Source: Sunxiuqinia sp965230765 (GTDB taxonomy: Bacteria; Bacteroidota; Bacteroidia; Bacteroidales; Prolixibacteraceae). Taken from it: 64,000 bases of DNA. The number at the start of each line of letters is the position of its first letter. Within the stretch, counting starts at the first letter, position 1. Made by a program: the position numbers and the translations under genes. Of the stretch, positions 1 to 9,489 are shown one piece after another. Under the pieces are notes generated by a model. It had not been told where the DNA came from. It saw only the letters and a program-made list of their open reading frames with translations, and did not search any database. The DNA lies in assembly GCA_965230765.1 (NCBI GenBank), contig CBDDLR010000001.1:434001-498000 (forward strand), read 5' to 3'.

Positions 1-2454
1 CCTGCGGAGAAGCCTGTTGAGAAGCCAGTTGAGAAGTCAGTTGAAAAGCCTGTTAAAAAAGAAACGGCACCAAAAGAGCCAGAGGCAGCAGTTGAGAAGC
101 CAGCTGCAAAACAGGAACAAAAGCCAGAAGAACATCAAACTGATGTTCCAAAAGTTGATGAAGTTAAGGTCGTGGGTAAAATTGATTTATCGACGATTAA
201 TCAGAAAACACGCCCTGCCAAAAAAACACGCAAACAAAAAGAAGAAGAAAGACAAGAGAGAAATAAGCAAAAACAAGCGGATAAAGCAGGCCCTAAAAAA
301 GATTCAAAAGGAGAAGTTCAAACCAAAGTTAACAAACTATCCGGGCCAACAGTTGTTGGAAAAATTGACCTTCCAAAAAATAAACCTGTTGCCTCATCTT
401 CAGATGATTCATCTCAAAACCAAAAGAAGAAACGCCGCCGTATCCAGACCGAGACCAAAGGCCGCGTGAATGTTGGGAACAAACAAGGAGGAAGGCCACA
501 GGGTCAACAACATCCAGGAAAAGGCAAAAAGCGTGTCATTAAAAAAGAGGTTAGCGAGGAGGATGTACAAAAGCAAATTAAGGACACTCTTGCACGTCTA
601 ACTTCCGGGAAACAAAAATCCAAAGGAGCAAAATACCGCCGTGACAAACGTCAGGCAGCAAGTGAAAAGGCAGCAGCTGAAATCGAGAAGCAATCGGCTG
701 AAAAGAATGTATTGAAAGTAACCGAATTTGTATCGGTTGCTGAATTAGCAACAATGATGAATGTGAGTGTAAATCAGATCATTTCATCTTGTATGACACT
801 TGGATTATTTGTGTCCATTAATCAACGATTGGATGCCGAAACCATGTCAATCGTTGCTGAAGAATTTGGCTACGAAGTAGAATTTGTAAGTGCTGATATC
901 CTTGAAGCAATTGAAGAGGATGATGAAGAACCGGATGAAGTACATCAACGCGCACCAATTGTAACTGTAATGGGGCACGTTGACCACGGTAAAACTTCAT
1001 TGCTTGACTACATTCGCGACACCAACGTCATTGCGGGTGAGGCTGGTGGAATTACACAGCACATTGGAGCGTATCACGTAAGCCTTGAAGATGGCAGAAT
1101 GATTACATTCCTTGATACTCCTGGTCACGAAGCGTTTACTGCGATGCGTGCAAGGGGAGCACAGGTAACCGATATCGCTATTATTATTGTTGCGGCTGAC
1201 GATGATATCATGCCGCAGACAAAAGAGGCCATCAACCATGCCCAGGCGGCAGGTGTGCCTATTGTATTTGCAATCAACAAAATTGATAAGCCAGGTGCAA
1301 ACCCTGAAAAAATCAAGGAAGGCCTTGCCAACCTGAATTATTTGGTTGAAGAATGGGGTGGGAAATACCAGAGTCAGGATATTTCTGCGAAAAACGGAAC
1401 AAACATTACAGAGCTTCTGGAAAAAGTGCTTCTTGAGGCAGAACTTCTGGAACTAAAAGGAAATAAAGAGAAAAAAGCGACAGGTACAATTGTTGAATCG
1501 TCACTTGACCGTGGTCGTGGATATGTAGCAACAATGCTTGTGCAAAACGGCACGCTTCGTCAGGGGGACATTGTGCTGGCAGGTCAGTATTATGGCCACG
1601 TAAAAGCTATGTTCAACGAGCGTAACCAACGTATCGAAGAAGCAGGTCCATCTGAGCCAGTGATTATCCTGGGTCTTGATGGTGCACCACAAGCAGGTGA
1701 CAAATTTATTGTCTTTGACAATGAGCGTGATGCAAGACAAATTGCCAACAAACGCGAACAGCTTGCACGTGAGCAAGGACTGCGCACTCAAAAACATATT
1801 ACACTGGATGAAATTGGTCGTCGTATTGCTATTGGTAACTTCCAGGAATTGAACCTGATTGTGAAAGGTGATGTGGACGGTTCAATTGAAGCACTTTCTG
1901 ATTCATTGATCAAACTTTCAACCGAAGAAATTCAAATCAATGTAATCCACAAAGCGGTAGGTGCAATTTCTGAATCTGATATCATGCTGGCAACAGCTTC
2001 CGATGCGATTGTTATCGGGTTCCAGGTTCGCCCAAGTCTTCAGGCACGTAAACTGGCTGAAAAAGAAGAAGTGGATATCCGCTTGTACTCCATTATTTAC
2101 GATGCTATCAACGAGATTAAGTCGGCAATGGAAGGTATGCTTTCACCAGATATTAAGGAAGAAATTACCGGTACTGCTGAAATTTTGGAGACTTTCAAAA
2201 TCACCAAAGTGGGTACGATTGCTGGTTGTATTGTTCGCGATGGAAAAATCAACAGGAACAGCAAAATACGATTGATCCGCGATGGTATTGTAATCTATAC
2301 CGGAGAACTTGGCTCGCTAAAACGATTCAAGGACGATGTAAAAGAAGTTCAAAAAGGCTACGAATGCGGTTTGAACATCGAAGGCTACAACGACATTAAA
2401 GTTGGTGATATGGTGGAATCCTTCAAGGAAGTGGAGGTTGCGAAATCACTCTAA
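1..2454 (+). CDS. infB: Translation initiation factor IF-2 (5' end cut off)
   Basis: IF-2 is the GTPase that brings initiator fMet-tRNA to the 30S subunit and promotes 50S joining in the cytoplasm. The frame is open from base 1, so the true start lies upstream. The visible N-terminal part is a charged linker with EKPV-type repeats and long Lys/Glu/Gln stretches, usual for this family. The IF2_N-like segment (VAELATMMNVSVNQI) is at about 735-790. The G domain follows with G1 GHVDHGKT at 973-996, DTPGHE at 1114-1131 and NKID at 1276-1287. Beta-barrel domains and the C-terminal fMet-tRNA-binding domain are complete to the TAA at 2452-2454. An intrinsic terminator follows 20 nt later. Identification is secure; only the 5' end is missing. 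Confidence 0.98.
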   Translation, partial: PAEKPVEKPVEKSVEKPVKKETAPKEPEAAVEKPAAKQEQKPEEHQTDVPKVDEVKVVGKIDLSTINQKTRPAKKTRKQKEEERQERNKQKQADKAGPKKDSKGEVQTKVNKLSGPTVVGKIDLPKNKPVASSSDDSSQNQKKKRRRIQTETKGRVNVGNKQGGRPQGQQHPGKGKKRVIKKEVSEEDVQKQIKDTLARLTSGKQKSKGAKYRRDKRQAASEKAAAEIEKQSAEKNVLKVTEFVSVAELATMMNVSVNQIISSCMTLGLFVSINQRLDAETMSIVAEEFGYEVEFVSADILEAIEEDDEEPDEVHQRAPIVTVMGHVDHGKTSLLDYIRDTNVIAGEAGGITQHIGAYHVSLEDGRMITFLDTPGHEAFTAMRARGAQVTDIAIIIVAADDDIMPQTKEAINHAQAAGVPIVFAINKIDKPGANPEKIKEGLANLNYLVEEWGGKYQSQDISAKNGTNITELLEKVLLEAELLELKGNKEKKATGTIVESSLDRGRGYVATMLVQNGTLRQGDIVLAGQYYGHVKAMFNERNQRIEEAGPSEPVIILGLDGAPQAGDKFIVFDNERDARQIANKREQLAREQGLRTQKHITLDEIGRRIAIGNFQELNLIVKGDVDGSIEALSDSLIKLSTEEIQINVIHKAVGAISESDIMLATASDAIVIGFQVRPSLQARKLAEKEEVDIRLYSIIYDAINEIKSAMEGMLSPDIKEEITGTAEILETFKITKVGTIAGCIVRDGKINRNSKIRLIRDGIVIYTGELGSLKRFKDDVKEVQKGYECGLNIEGYNDIKVGDMVESFKEVEVAKSL

Positions 2455-2474
2455 TAACAATATTTCAATATATG

Positions 2475-2504
2475 AAAATCCGGCCTTTGAGCCGGATTTT
2501 TTCG
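2475..2504 (+). terminator. Rho-independent terminator of infB
   Basis: A perfect 10-bp stem AAAATCCGGC / GCCGGATTTT (2475-2484 and 2491-2500) with a 6-nt loop runs directly into a T-rich tail. It lies 20 nt after the infB stop codon on the same strand. Confidence 0.93.
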
Positions 2505-2558
2505 TTTTATATAGTTGTAGAAAGGAGTTGTTTGTATCTTTAGAGTAACGACATACTA

Positions 2559-3231
2559 TTGATATCCAGACATCTACATTTTGTCAGGATAGATAGAATT
2601 ACTGAAATATTTGTTAAGGTCGATGACTTTTGTATTGAATGTGAAGCCGAATTGAAAAAGTTCCGGTTAAAAGGTGTGAACAAGCGGGACAGGAAAGCTG
2701 GGCTTTGTGAATCAGAGATCATATCGATACTTATCCTCTTTCATTTTGGCAGTTTCCGTAACTTCAAGCATTTTTATGTCCACTATGTTCAGGTCCACCT
2801 TAAAAGGGAATTCCCCGGCTTGGTTTCTTACAATCGTTTTATTGAGTTACAGTCCAGGTGTTCCATCCCTTTTGTCCTGTTTTTAAAAAACAGGTGTATG
2901 GGAAAATGTACGGGGATCAACTACATTGATTCGACCCCTCTGAGGGTCTGCCATAACAGGAGGATCCACAACCATAAGGTTTTCCGGGGGTTTGCAGAAA
3001 GGGGCCATTGTTCGATGTGGGAAAGGTACTGCTTAGGGAAAAGGCAATAATTGAAACGGTCAATGATAAACTGAAAAATATATGCAAGGGAGAGCATTCT
3101 AGCTATCGGTCGATAGTTTTATCCTCAATGTCATTAGTGCATTGGTGGCATATTCATTTTTCCCTAAGAAACCATCCATTAATGTGGAGTTTGAAGAAAC
3201 TTCTACCAAACTAGGATTATTTGCTGCTTAA
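2559..3231 (+). pseudogene. Decayed IS982-family transposase
   Basis: The first part (2559-3030) reads as the N-terminal half of an IS982-type transposase: VTEIFVK-like start region, GSFRNFKHFYVHYVQVHLK, LVSYNRFIELQ, GKCTGINYIDSTPLRVCHN (first catalytic Asp) and HNHKVFRGFAERGHCSM. The next family segment (GW-FGFKLH to the second Asp, roughly 130 residues) is absent. Reading resumes in another frame at about 3029 with REKAIIETVNDKLKNICKGEHS, containing the catalytic Glu region. A second frameshift near 3118 leads to ILNVISALVAYSFFPKKPSI and a stop at 3229-3231. One internal deletion plus two frame changes make it non-functional. CCGAACTCACGTT just after the stop may be residual IS end, but no matching left end was found. 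Confidence 0.85.
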
Positions 3232-3347
3232 ACCGAACTCACGTTAAATTACCATGCTCGCTTCAAAACTTATCATAGTATTCAACCCATCGTTTAAAAA
3301 AAATACTATATTGTCATCAGTCTAGAAAAGCAAAAGTCACCCTATAG

Positions 3348-4787
3348 ATGAACAATAACCTTATACATATAAAAATAGCATTTCTTTTATATGCTTTTTC
3401 ATTAATAAGTTGTAAAAACGAAACTTCATATTTATTTCCCAAAAATACAGATCAAGTTGAAATCCCATTCACATATTCTACAAATGGTCATATCATCACT
3501 AGCATGACCTTTTCAGAAGACACTCTATCATTTATTATTGATACTGGCTCAGAAATTTCATTAGTTCAACAGGGAACAGGTAGAAAATACTCAACTAGAA
3601 AGTATAATATAAGAGATGCTTCTGAAACAATAGAAAAACTTTCAGAAGTTAAAATTGAGGAAATTGGATGGGGAGAAGTATTTCTTAAAAATAAAAACTT
3701 TGCTACTCATGATTTTAGCTCAAAGCAATATGATGGCATAATTGGGAACGATATACTAAGGAATTTCTGTATTAAAGTGGATAATGCATCAAAAAAAATA
3801 ATCCTTACCTTGAACAATAATATACAAAAGGCTAAAGGAATTCATCTTCCTTTTTCCTTAAGAAACAACTCTATATATATTGATGCTAATCTAGCAGGTT
3901 CTAAAAGAGAGTTTATACTTGACACAGGCTTCAATCTTGAATTATTAATTGATTCGATTAGCTACAATAACATAAATAATAAAGATCTGAGTCAAAAAGT
4001 ATGGTCATTCAAGTCTAATACTGGATTTAAAGAATGGGGGAGATCAAATATTGATTCTACGTTCCTTATTTTATCTGATCTTAGGATAAAAGATAAAACC
4101 TTTTCGGATGTAATTATCACATATAAAAAATCTATTCAGAAAAACATTATTGGATCAACTTTTTTACAAAGATTTGAATCATACACTATCAACTACCTAG
4201 ATTCGACTGTCTGCTTTTGCTTGGCAAGTGATGAGAGCTTTATAGATTTCATTGAAAATTACCCCCATGCCAAACCAACAGCATACCTTCGTTTATTGTA
4301 TAAATGTATTAATTCTTTTGGGGTAATTTTATCAGAAAACCATCCATTCACAGTTGAGGCAGTAATTAAGGATGAATTATATTCGATTATTGAGATTGGA
4401 GACACACTACTTGGAATTGATAACACATTATTTAAAGAGATAAGCATTCCGAATGGAAATGCATTTTTATTCGAGTTTTCTATACCCCAACAGCGAAAAA
4501 CAATAATTAACACTTTAAACAAAAAAAATGAAGCAATTTTTCACTTTCATAAGGATGGTAAACTAATAAAGATAAAAGATAAAAGACATAACTTATTGTT
4601 ACCACCACCCACAATTGGTTATAGTTATTTAGAAAATGAACAAAATCATTTTGGAATAAAGATAGATCAAAGAGACTTTGACATATATATACCCTGGCTT
4701 AACTTGTCATTCGAAGAATTCAAAATTCAAGTTACCAGAGACAGCATCGTAAAAACCATAACAAATAATGTTTTATTTCAAAAATAA
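3348..4787 (+). CDS. Lipoprotein with two retropepsin-like aspartic protease domains and a PDZ-like end
   Basis: 479 aa. A short hydrophobic N-terminus ends in a lipobox (SLISC, Cys22), so it is probably a lipoprotein. Two aspartic-protease units are visible. The first has IIDTGSE (Asp65) and the flap-distal DGIIGNDIL (129-137). The second has ILDTGFN (Asp192) and NIIGSTFL (266-273). The DTG plus IIGxxxL pairing is the retropepsin/Asp_protease_2 signature; two copies in one chain could form an intramolecular active site. Residues about 330-370 (VEAVIKDELYSIIEIGDTLLGIDN) resemble a PDZ carboxylate-binding fold. Substrate is unknown. The gene is clearly more AT-rich than its neighbours and sits behind an IS remnant, which suggests recent acquisition. 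It is monocistronic. Confidence 0.8.
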   Translation: MNNNLIHIKIAFLLYAFSLISCKNETSYLFPKNTDQVEIPFTYSTNGHIITSMTFSEDTLSFIIDTGSEISLVQQGTGRKYSTRKYNIRDASETIEKLSEVKIEEIGWGEVFLKNKNFATHDFSSKQYDGIIGNDILRNFCIKVDNASKKIILTLNNNIQKAKGIHLPFSLRNNSIYIDANLAGSKREFILDTGFNLELLIDSISYNNINNKDLSQKVWSFKSNTGFKEWGRSNIDSTFLILSDLRIKDKTFSDVIITYKKSIQKNIIGSTFLQRFESYTINYLDSTVCFCLASDESFIDFIENYPHAKPTAYLRLLYKCINSFGVILSENHPFTVEAVIKDELYSIIEIGDTLLGIDNTLFKEISIPNGNAFLFEFSIPQQRKTIINTLNKKNEAIFHFHKDGKLIKIKDKRHNLLLPPPTIGYSYLENEQNHFGIKIDQRDFDIYIPWLNLSFEEFKIQVTRDSIVKTITNNVLFQK

Positions 4788-5310
4788 TCTCATCCCGTGA
4801 AATACAAGTTCCCTTCTTACATTCAACATGACCAAATGGATTGCTTGGTTTTGAAAATGAAAAAATTCTTTTAATTCAAAAGTTTAAAAAGTTATTAAGA
4901 TCTAAGATCGATATCATTAAACTAAATAATTGAAACTAAAAACCTCAGATATTGATTTTGGCAATAAACTTTTGCAAGCACTTGTTATGGATTCAGCATG
5001 TTGTAAATTACTCACAAGACATTGTCTCTCTAAGTGTGTATTTAAAAATACCGAAGAATTAGCTATTTAACTTATAGCTGTTGTACTTCCCTCGTTCATA
5101 TTATCATTTAAGTACATGTTTTCTATTTCTTTTTCTAACTCATCTTTATTACTTCATGAGAGAAACGTTCATGGTCGTCATAGCTCCTCATATTTAGGGA
5201 GCATTGTAGTCGTTATTAGCATTAATAACATATAACCAATTGACAATTTTTATTCTTATGATATTAAGAAGTTGCATTTAGAAAAAAAGATGCTATCCCT
5301 GTTTTATACA
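4788..5310. other. AT-rich spacer without recognisable gene
   Basis: About 520 bases between the protease lipoprotein and the gcvH terminator. It has stop codons in all frames at short spacing and no recognisable protein motif. A weak stem GCTCC/GGAGC at 5183-5202 is the only structure seen. Base composition matches the upstream AT-rich gene, so it may belong to the same acquired patch. Confidence 0.5.
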
Positions 5311-5334
5311 AAAAAAGCCCGGTAAAACCGGGCT
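5311..5334 (-). terminator. Rho-independent terminator of gcvH
   Basis: Stem AGCCCGGT / ACCGGGCT (5316-5323 and 5327-5334) with a 3-nt loop. The run of A at 5310-5316 on the plus strand is the U tract for the minus-strand transcript. It lies 29 nt after the gcvH stop. Confidence 0.9.
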
Positions 5335-5362
5335 ACTATGATAATATTGAATAATAATTCTG

Positions 5363-5743
5363 TTAAGCTTCGATCATTGCTTTATAAGAATCAACATCCA
5401 TCAACTCATCCAATTCTGATGCATCGCTCATGTCGATTTTAATCATCCAACCATCGCCATAAGCATCTTTATTAATTAGCTCAGGACTATCTTCCAAAGC
5501 AGCATTAAATTCTACAACTTCGCCACCAATAGGCATAAACAAATCCGAAACAGTTTTTACTGCCTCAACAGTTCCAAAAGTCTCGCCTTTATCAAGGTTT
5601 TCACCTTCAGTTTCTATTTCAACAAAAACGATATCGCCAAGTTCTCCTTGAGCAAAATCTGTAATGCCAACTGTTGCTATGTTGCCTTCTACACGAATCC
5701 ATTCGTGTTCTTTTGTGTACTTTAAATTTTCAGGAAGATTCAT
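5363..5743 (-). CDS. gcvH: Glycine cleavage system H protein
   Basis: GcvH carries the aminomethyl group between the P, T and L proteins of the glycine cleavage system on a lipoyl-lysine arm, in the cytosol. I place the start at the ATG at 5743 (MNLPENLKYTKEHEWIR), giving 126 aa, the usual family length. An upstream in-frame ATG at 5791 would add 16 atypical residues. The lipoylation motif GTVEAVKTVSDL is present with the acceptor Lys, followed by the conserved P-GGEVVEFN segment. The gene stands alone, with its own terminator. No P or T subunit gene is in the window, so it functions in trans with them. Confidence 0.97.
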   Translation of the reverse strand: MNLPENLKYTKEHEWIRVEGNIATVGITDFAQGELGDIVFVEIETEGENLDKGETFGTVEAVKTVSDLFMPIGGEVVEFNAALEDSPELINKDAYGDGWMIKIDMSDASELDELMDVDSYKAMIEA

Positions 5744-5870
5744 GATTCTATTATTGTTTTTATTTTTTTCAAAAGTAATACATTTTTTCAAATCAAATCT
5801 TTAATAAATATCAGGGTTTAAAAAATTTGCTGAAGTTTTTTTACTTTGCACTTTATTAGCAAATTAATTT

Positions 5871-6293
5871 ATGGTTACAATTGAAATTAATTCAGTAGAA
5901 GAACTAAAAGGAGCAGCGGAAAAACTGTTTAAAGCTTTCGCCGATAAACGTGTGTTTGCTTTTTATGGCTCGATGGGAGCTGGTAAAACAACTTTTATAA
6001 AAGCAATTTGCCGACACTTGGGCAGTATTGATAATATCACCAGCCCAACTTTCGCATTGGTAAACGAATATGACACCCCGGAATCGGGTAAAATATTCCA
6101 TTTTGATTTTTACCGGATAAAAAACATTGAAGAAGCAATGGACATTGGCTTTGAAGATTACCTTTTTAGCAATCAATATTGCTTTATGGAGTGGCCTGAA
6201 AAGATTGAAGGTTTGCTCCCGGAGAATTTTATTAAAGTATCGATTGAAGAATCAGCCAATGGCTCGCGGATAATCAAAGCAGTAGAGCTTTGA
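5871..6293 (+). CDS. tsaE: tRNA threonylcarbamoyladenosine biosynthesis ATPase TsaE
   Basis: TsaE (YjeE) is the ATPase that works with TsaB and TsaD to make t6A at position 37 of ANN-decoding tRNAs. The 140-aa protein has the Walker A motif GSMGAGKTTFIK (residues about 34-45), the conserved switch-like TSPTFALVNEY, and the HFDFYRI and EWPEKI segments typical of the family. Length is normal. It is divergent from gcvH across a 127-base spacer and 47 nt upstream of the alanine dehydrogenase on the same strand, so the two may be cotranscribed. Confidence 0.96.
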   Translation: MVTIEINSVEELKGAAEKLFKAFADKRVFAFYGSMGAGKTTFIKAICRHLGSIDNITSPTFALVNEYDTPESGKIFHFDFYRIKNIEEAMDIGFEDYLFSNQYCFMEWPEKIEGLLPENFIKVSIEESANGSRIIKAVEL

Positions 6294-6340
6294 TAATTGA
6301 CAGATAAAGAGTAAATTAATAGCCTTAATTACTGCCCGTT

Positions 6341-7549
6341 ATGACCGAGAAAGAAAATAGTCCGGAGATAAAAACCCTTTTTCTCCCAAAAGAAGAGATG
6401 CTTGAGCTACGACGCAAGGGGAAAAAAATCACAATTGGTATTCCATCCGATTTTTCAAAGGTTGAATATCGTGTTCCTTTAACCCCTGAAGCTGTTGAAC
6501 TTCTGGTTTCTTACGGCCATGAAATTCACATTGAAAAAGATGCTGGTAAATCGGCCAGTTATTCCGATGAAGAATACCGGAACGCCGGGGCAGTTATTGT
6601 TGACAAGAAAGAGGAAGTTTTTCAATGCGATATTATTCTAAGGGTTTCACCGTTTGACAAGGATGAGATTGACATGCTTCGAGGTCATCAGACACTGATT
6701 TCGAACTTGCAGATTAATGCACACTGTCAGGAGACCATTAAAAAACTAATGGCAAAAAAAGTAACCACCATTGCTTACGAATACATGCAAAACGAGCATG
6801 GGCATTTACCTGTTGTTAGTTTAATGAGCCAGATTTCAGGTTCAACAGCAATTACCCTTGCCAGCGAATACTTAAGTAATTCGCGCGATGGGAAGGGTGT
6901 TCTTCTGGGTGGGATTACCGGAATATCGCCAACAGAACTCGTGATTTTGGGCTCTCGAACTGCGGCAGAATTTGCTGCCCGTGCGGCCCTTGGTTTGGGA
7001 GCAACGGTCAAGATTTTTGATGATGACCTGTTCAACCTTCGTAGGATGGAAGAAAAACTTGGGCAACGTGTTTTCACGTCGGTGCTTTACCCAAACGTAC
7101 TCAGAAAAGCCCTCTTTTCCGCAGATGTTGTCTTGGGTGCTTTATCATTTAACTCAAATCCCAAATTCAGGGTTTCAGAAGAAATGGTTAAAAAGATGAA
7201 ACCCGGCTCGGTAATTATTGACTTAAATGTAAGTCAGGGAGGTTGCTTTGAAACCAGTAAATGCACAGATTTGAACAACCCAACTTATGAAAAACATGGT
7301 GTGGTTCACTATTGCGTGCCGAACCTTCCTTCGATTGTAGCCCGAACTGCATCAATTACATTGAGTAACATACTTGCTCCAATCATCATTTCTATTGGTG
7401 AAATTGGCGGAATGCAAAATTACATAAAAGACACACCTGGATTCCGAAATGGGATCTATATTTACAATGGTATATTGACCAATCATGATGTTGGCGACCA
7501 ACTAAATATCCCCTCAAAAGATATTGATTTATTACTTGCAGTATTTTAA
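6341..7549 (+). CDS. ald: Alanine dehydrogenase (AlaDh/PNT family)
   Basis: The family makes pyruvate and ammonia from L-alanine with NAD, or the reverse. The 402-aa protein has the N-terminal AlaDh/PNT domain (GIPSDFSKVEYRVPLTPEAV, EKDAGKSASYSDEEY) and the C-terminal NAD domain. One oddity is at the nucleotide-binding loop, where the expected GxGxxG-type stretch reads GSRTAAE (6952-6972), so two of the three glycines are replaced. An adjacent FDDD segment and downstream VPNLPS-VARTAS are conserved. The N-terminal 30 residues (LPKEEMLELRRKGKK) are a typical Bacteroidota extension. The stop codon overlaps the convergent pullulanase stop. Assignment to the family is firm; substrate and activity are less so because of the altered loop. 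Confidence 0.86.
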   Translation: MTEKENSPEIKTLFLPKEEMLELRRKGKKITIGIPSDFSKVEYRVPLTPEAVELLVSYGHEIHIEKDAGKSASYSDEEYRNAGAVIVDKKEEVFQCDIILRVSPFDKDEIDMLRGHQTLISNLQINAHCQETIKKLMAKKVTTIAYEYMQNEHGHLPVVSLMSQISGSTAITLASEYLSNSRDGKGVLLGGITGISPTELVILGSRTAAEFAARAALGLGATVKIFDDDLFNLRRMEEKLGQRVFTSVLYPNVLRKALFSADVVLGALSFNSNPKFRVSEEMVKKMKPGSVIIDLNVSQGGCFETSKCTDLNNPTYEKHGVVHYCVPNLPSIVARTASITLSNILAPIIISIGEIGGMQNYIKDTPGFRNGIYIYNGILTNHDVGDQLNIPSKDIDLLLAVF

Positions 7550-9489
7550 TATTCAACAACCAAAATCATCATTGAAACAGGAGGAACGGTTATTTCTTCA
7601 CCTTGATGGTATCCTAATCCGGAAAGATCAATTTCACCTTCTTTGGCAATAATTTTCCATTTGGCATTTTTTGCCAGCTGGTTATTTATGGGTTGCTTGT
7701 TTGCGTTAAAAATAACCTGAATCGTTTCCCATTTTTGCTGACACGGATAGTCGAATATCTTATAAGTTACAACTCCAGGTTGGTAATTCGGAGAAAAGAC
7801 AAGGTGTTTGCGAATTTCACTTGCCGATTTCATCCGGAAAGCTGAAACCTGCTTCCGAAGCTCAATCAATTTGCTGTAGTAGTAAAAAACATCCTTGTTT
7901 TTATCTTTTAAACACCAACTTAGCTGATTGATCCTATCTGGCGACTTGTAAGAATTATGGTTTCCTTTTTTACTTCGGCAAAATTCAGAGCCTGCATGAA
8001 TGAAAGGAATCCCTTGCGAGCTAAGGATTAATGCCCCCGCCAGTTTTTGCATCTTCTTTAGCAATTCTTCATCGGCATCAGGACAACTTAGTTTCAACTT
8101 ATCAAACAAGGTGAAATTATCGTGGCAAGACACATAATTCACACACTGCCAGGGCTCCTCGGCCCATGGGGCACCCGAACTTTCCACATAACCATAAACG
8201 ATGTGCGGATGATAGCAAGCAGCAACCACTCCAAATTTCACAGATTCTTCCCTTAAGGTTTTTCCACTTACAAAGCCATTGCTATTCGCATGGAAGTTGT
8301 GCCCCTTTATGGCATCGCGCATGTCGTCATTAAAACAGGCTATTCGGTTTAACTTCGGTGTGTTTCTCTTCACAGCACGAACCTGTTCGTCCATTGGGCT
8401 GCGGTCTGCTGCCCAGCCTTCACCATAAAGTAACATGCCTGGTTTTATCTTGTCCAGTTCCTCCCGAATCTGGTTCATTGTTTCAATATCATGAATTCCC
8501 ATCAAGTCAAACCTAAACCCATCAATGTGATATTCTTCCGTCCAGTATTTTAACGAATCAATAATAAACTTCCTCACCATCGATCGTTCAGAAGCTATTT
8601 CATTTCCGCAACCACTGGCATTTGAAAAATTGCCATTTCTGTTTTGCCGATAGTAATAGCCGGGAACCGTTTGGTTAAACCAGGAACGCCGTGTCAGTCC
8701 GGTATGATTGTAAACCACGTCCATCACAACGCCAATACCTGCTTTGTGCAGGCTCAACACCAATTCTTTAAATTCTTTTATTCTTGAAGTATTGTCGGGA
8801 TTGCTGGCGTAGCTTCCTTCGGGCACATTGTAGTTCAACGGATCGTAACCCCAATTATACCTGGCTTCGGTATTGTTTTCGTTCACTGTGTAAAAATCAG
8901 ACACTGGCAAAAGATGAACATGCGTGATCCCCAATTCTTTTAAATGCTGAATCCCGGTTGGAGTTCCCGATTTATGCTTGCTTTCTGTTTCAGTGAAAGC
9001 CAGAAACTTTCCCCGGTTTTTCATGCCAGAACTAACTGCTTTTGAGAAATCCCGAACATGAACTTCGTACAAAACAGCATCTACCGGGCTTTCCAAAAAT
9101 ATCGGCTTATCATGTTCCCATCCTTCCGGGTTTGTTTTTTCCGGATCGAAAACCAGTCCCCTTCTTCCATTAGCTCCAACAGCCCTGGCATCAACACCTG
9201 GATTTTCGTTAAGCCACTCTCCATCGTTCACCTTAAATGAATAATACAAACCTTCAAAATTTCCGGCAAGCTGCAACTCCCATATCCCTGATTTGGAAGG
9301 ATCGAGGTATTCAGTTCGAATGGGTTTTCCCCCAGCACTTTTTTCATACAACCGGAATTCAACCATATTGGCTGTTGGTGCCCATATCTTTATATGAAGT
9401 GTATTGTTTTTCAAAAACACACCCAAATCATCTCCTCCATATGAAGGGTAAGTAGAAAAGTCGATATGATTAAATTTCCAGTTGCGCAT
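7546..9489 (-). CDS. pulA: Type I pullulanase (GH13 debranching enzyme)
   Basis: 647 aa. Type I pullulanases hydrolyse alpha-1,6 branches in pullulan, amylopectin or glycogen. An N-terminal CBM48-like domain (about residues 20-100) is followed by the GH13 barrel. The type I signature YNWGYDP is at residues 211-217, region I DVVYNHT at 257-263, the nucleophile Asp328 in GFRFDLMGIHD, the acid Glu357 in LYGEGWAAD, and the third acid in NYVSCHDNF. No signal peptide is seen, so it is probably cytoplasmic and acts on stored glycogen or imported oligosaccharides. Its start overlaps the upstream gene by one base (TAATG), indicating translational coupling. Its stop overlaps the convergent alanine dehydrogenase stop by four bases. 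Confidence 0.93.
   Translation of the reverse strand: MRNWKFNHIDFSTYPSYGGDDLGVFLKNNTLHIKIWAPTANMVEFRLYEKSAGGKPIRTEYLDPSKSGIWELQLAGNFEGLYYSFKVNDGEWLNENPGVDARAVGANGRRGLVFDPEKTNPEGWEHDKPIFLESPVDAVLYEVHVRDFSKAVSSGMKNRGKFLAFTETESKHKSGTPTGIQHLKELGITHVHLLPVSDFYTVNENNTEARYNWGYDPLNYNVPEGSYASNPDNTSRIKEFKELVLSLHKAGIGVVMDVVYNHTGLTRRSWFNQTVPGYYYRQNRNGNFSNASGCGNEIASERSMVRKFIIDSLKYWTEEYHIDGFRFDLMGIHDIETMNQIREELDKIKPGMLLYGEGWAADRSPMDEQVRAVKRNTPKLNRIACFNDDMRDAIKGHNFHANSNGFVSGKTLREESVKFGVVAACYHPHIVYGYVESSGAPWAEEPWQCVNYVSCHDNFTLFDKLKLSCPDADEELLKKMQKLAGALILSSQGIPFIHAGSEFCRSKKGNHNSYKSPDRINQLSWCLKDKNKDVFYYYSKLIELRKQVSAFRMKSASEIRKHLVFSPNYQPGVVTYKIFDYPCQQKWETIQVIFNANKQPINNQLAKNAKWKIIAKEGEIDLSGLGYHQGEEITVPPVSMMILVVEY

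Noticed and set aside
17..469. Lys/Gln-rich open frame overlapping the infB 5' part
   Set aside because: It is the shifted reading of the low-complexity infB linker; the infB frame is open throughout and continues into the recognised domains.
7546..9489. Assignment of the GH13 enzyme as glycogen debranching enzyme GlgX
   Set aside because: The YNWGYDP signature and domain order fit type I pullulanase better than GlgX.
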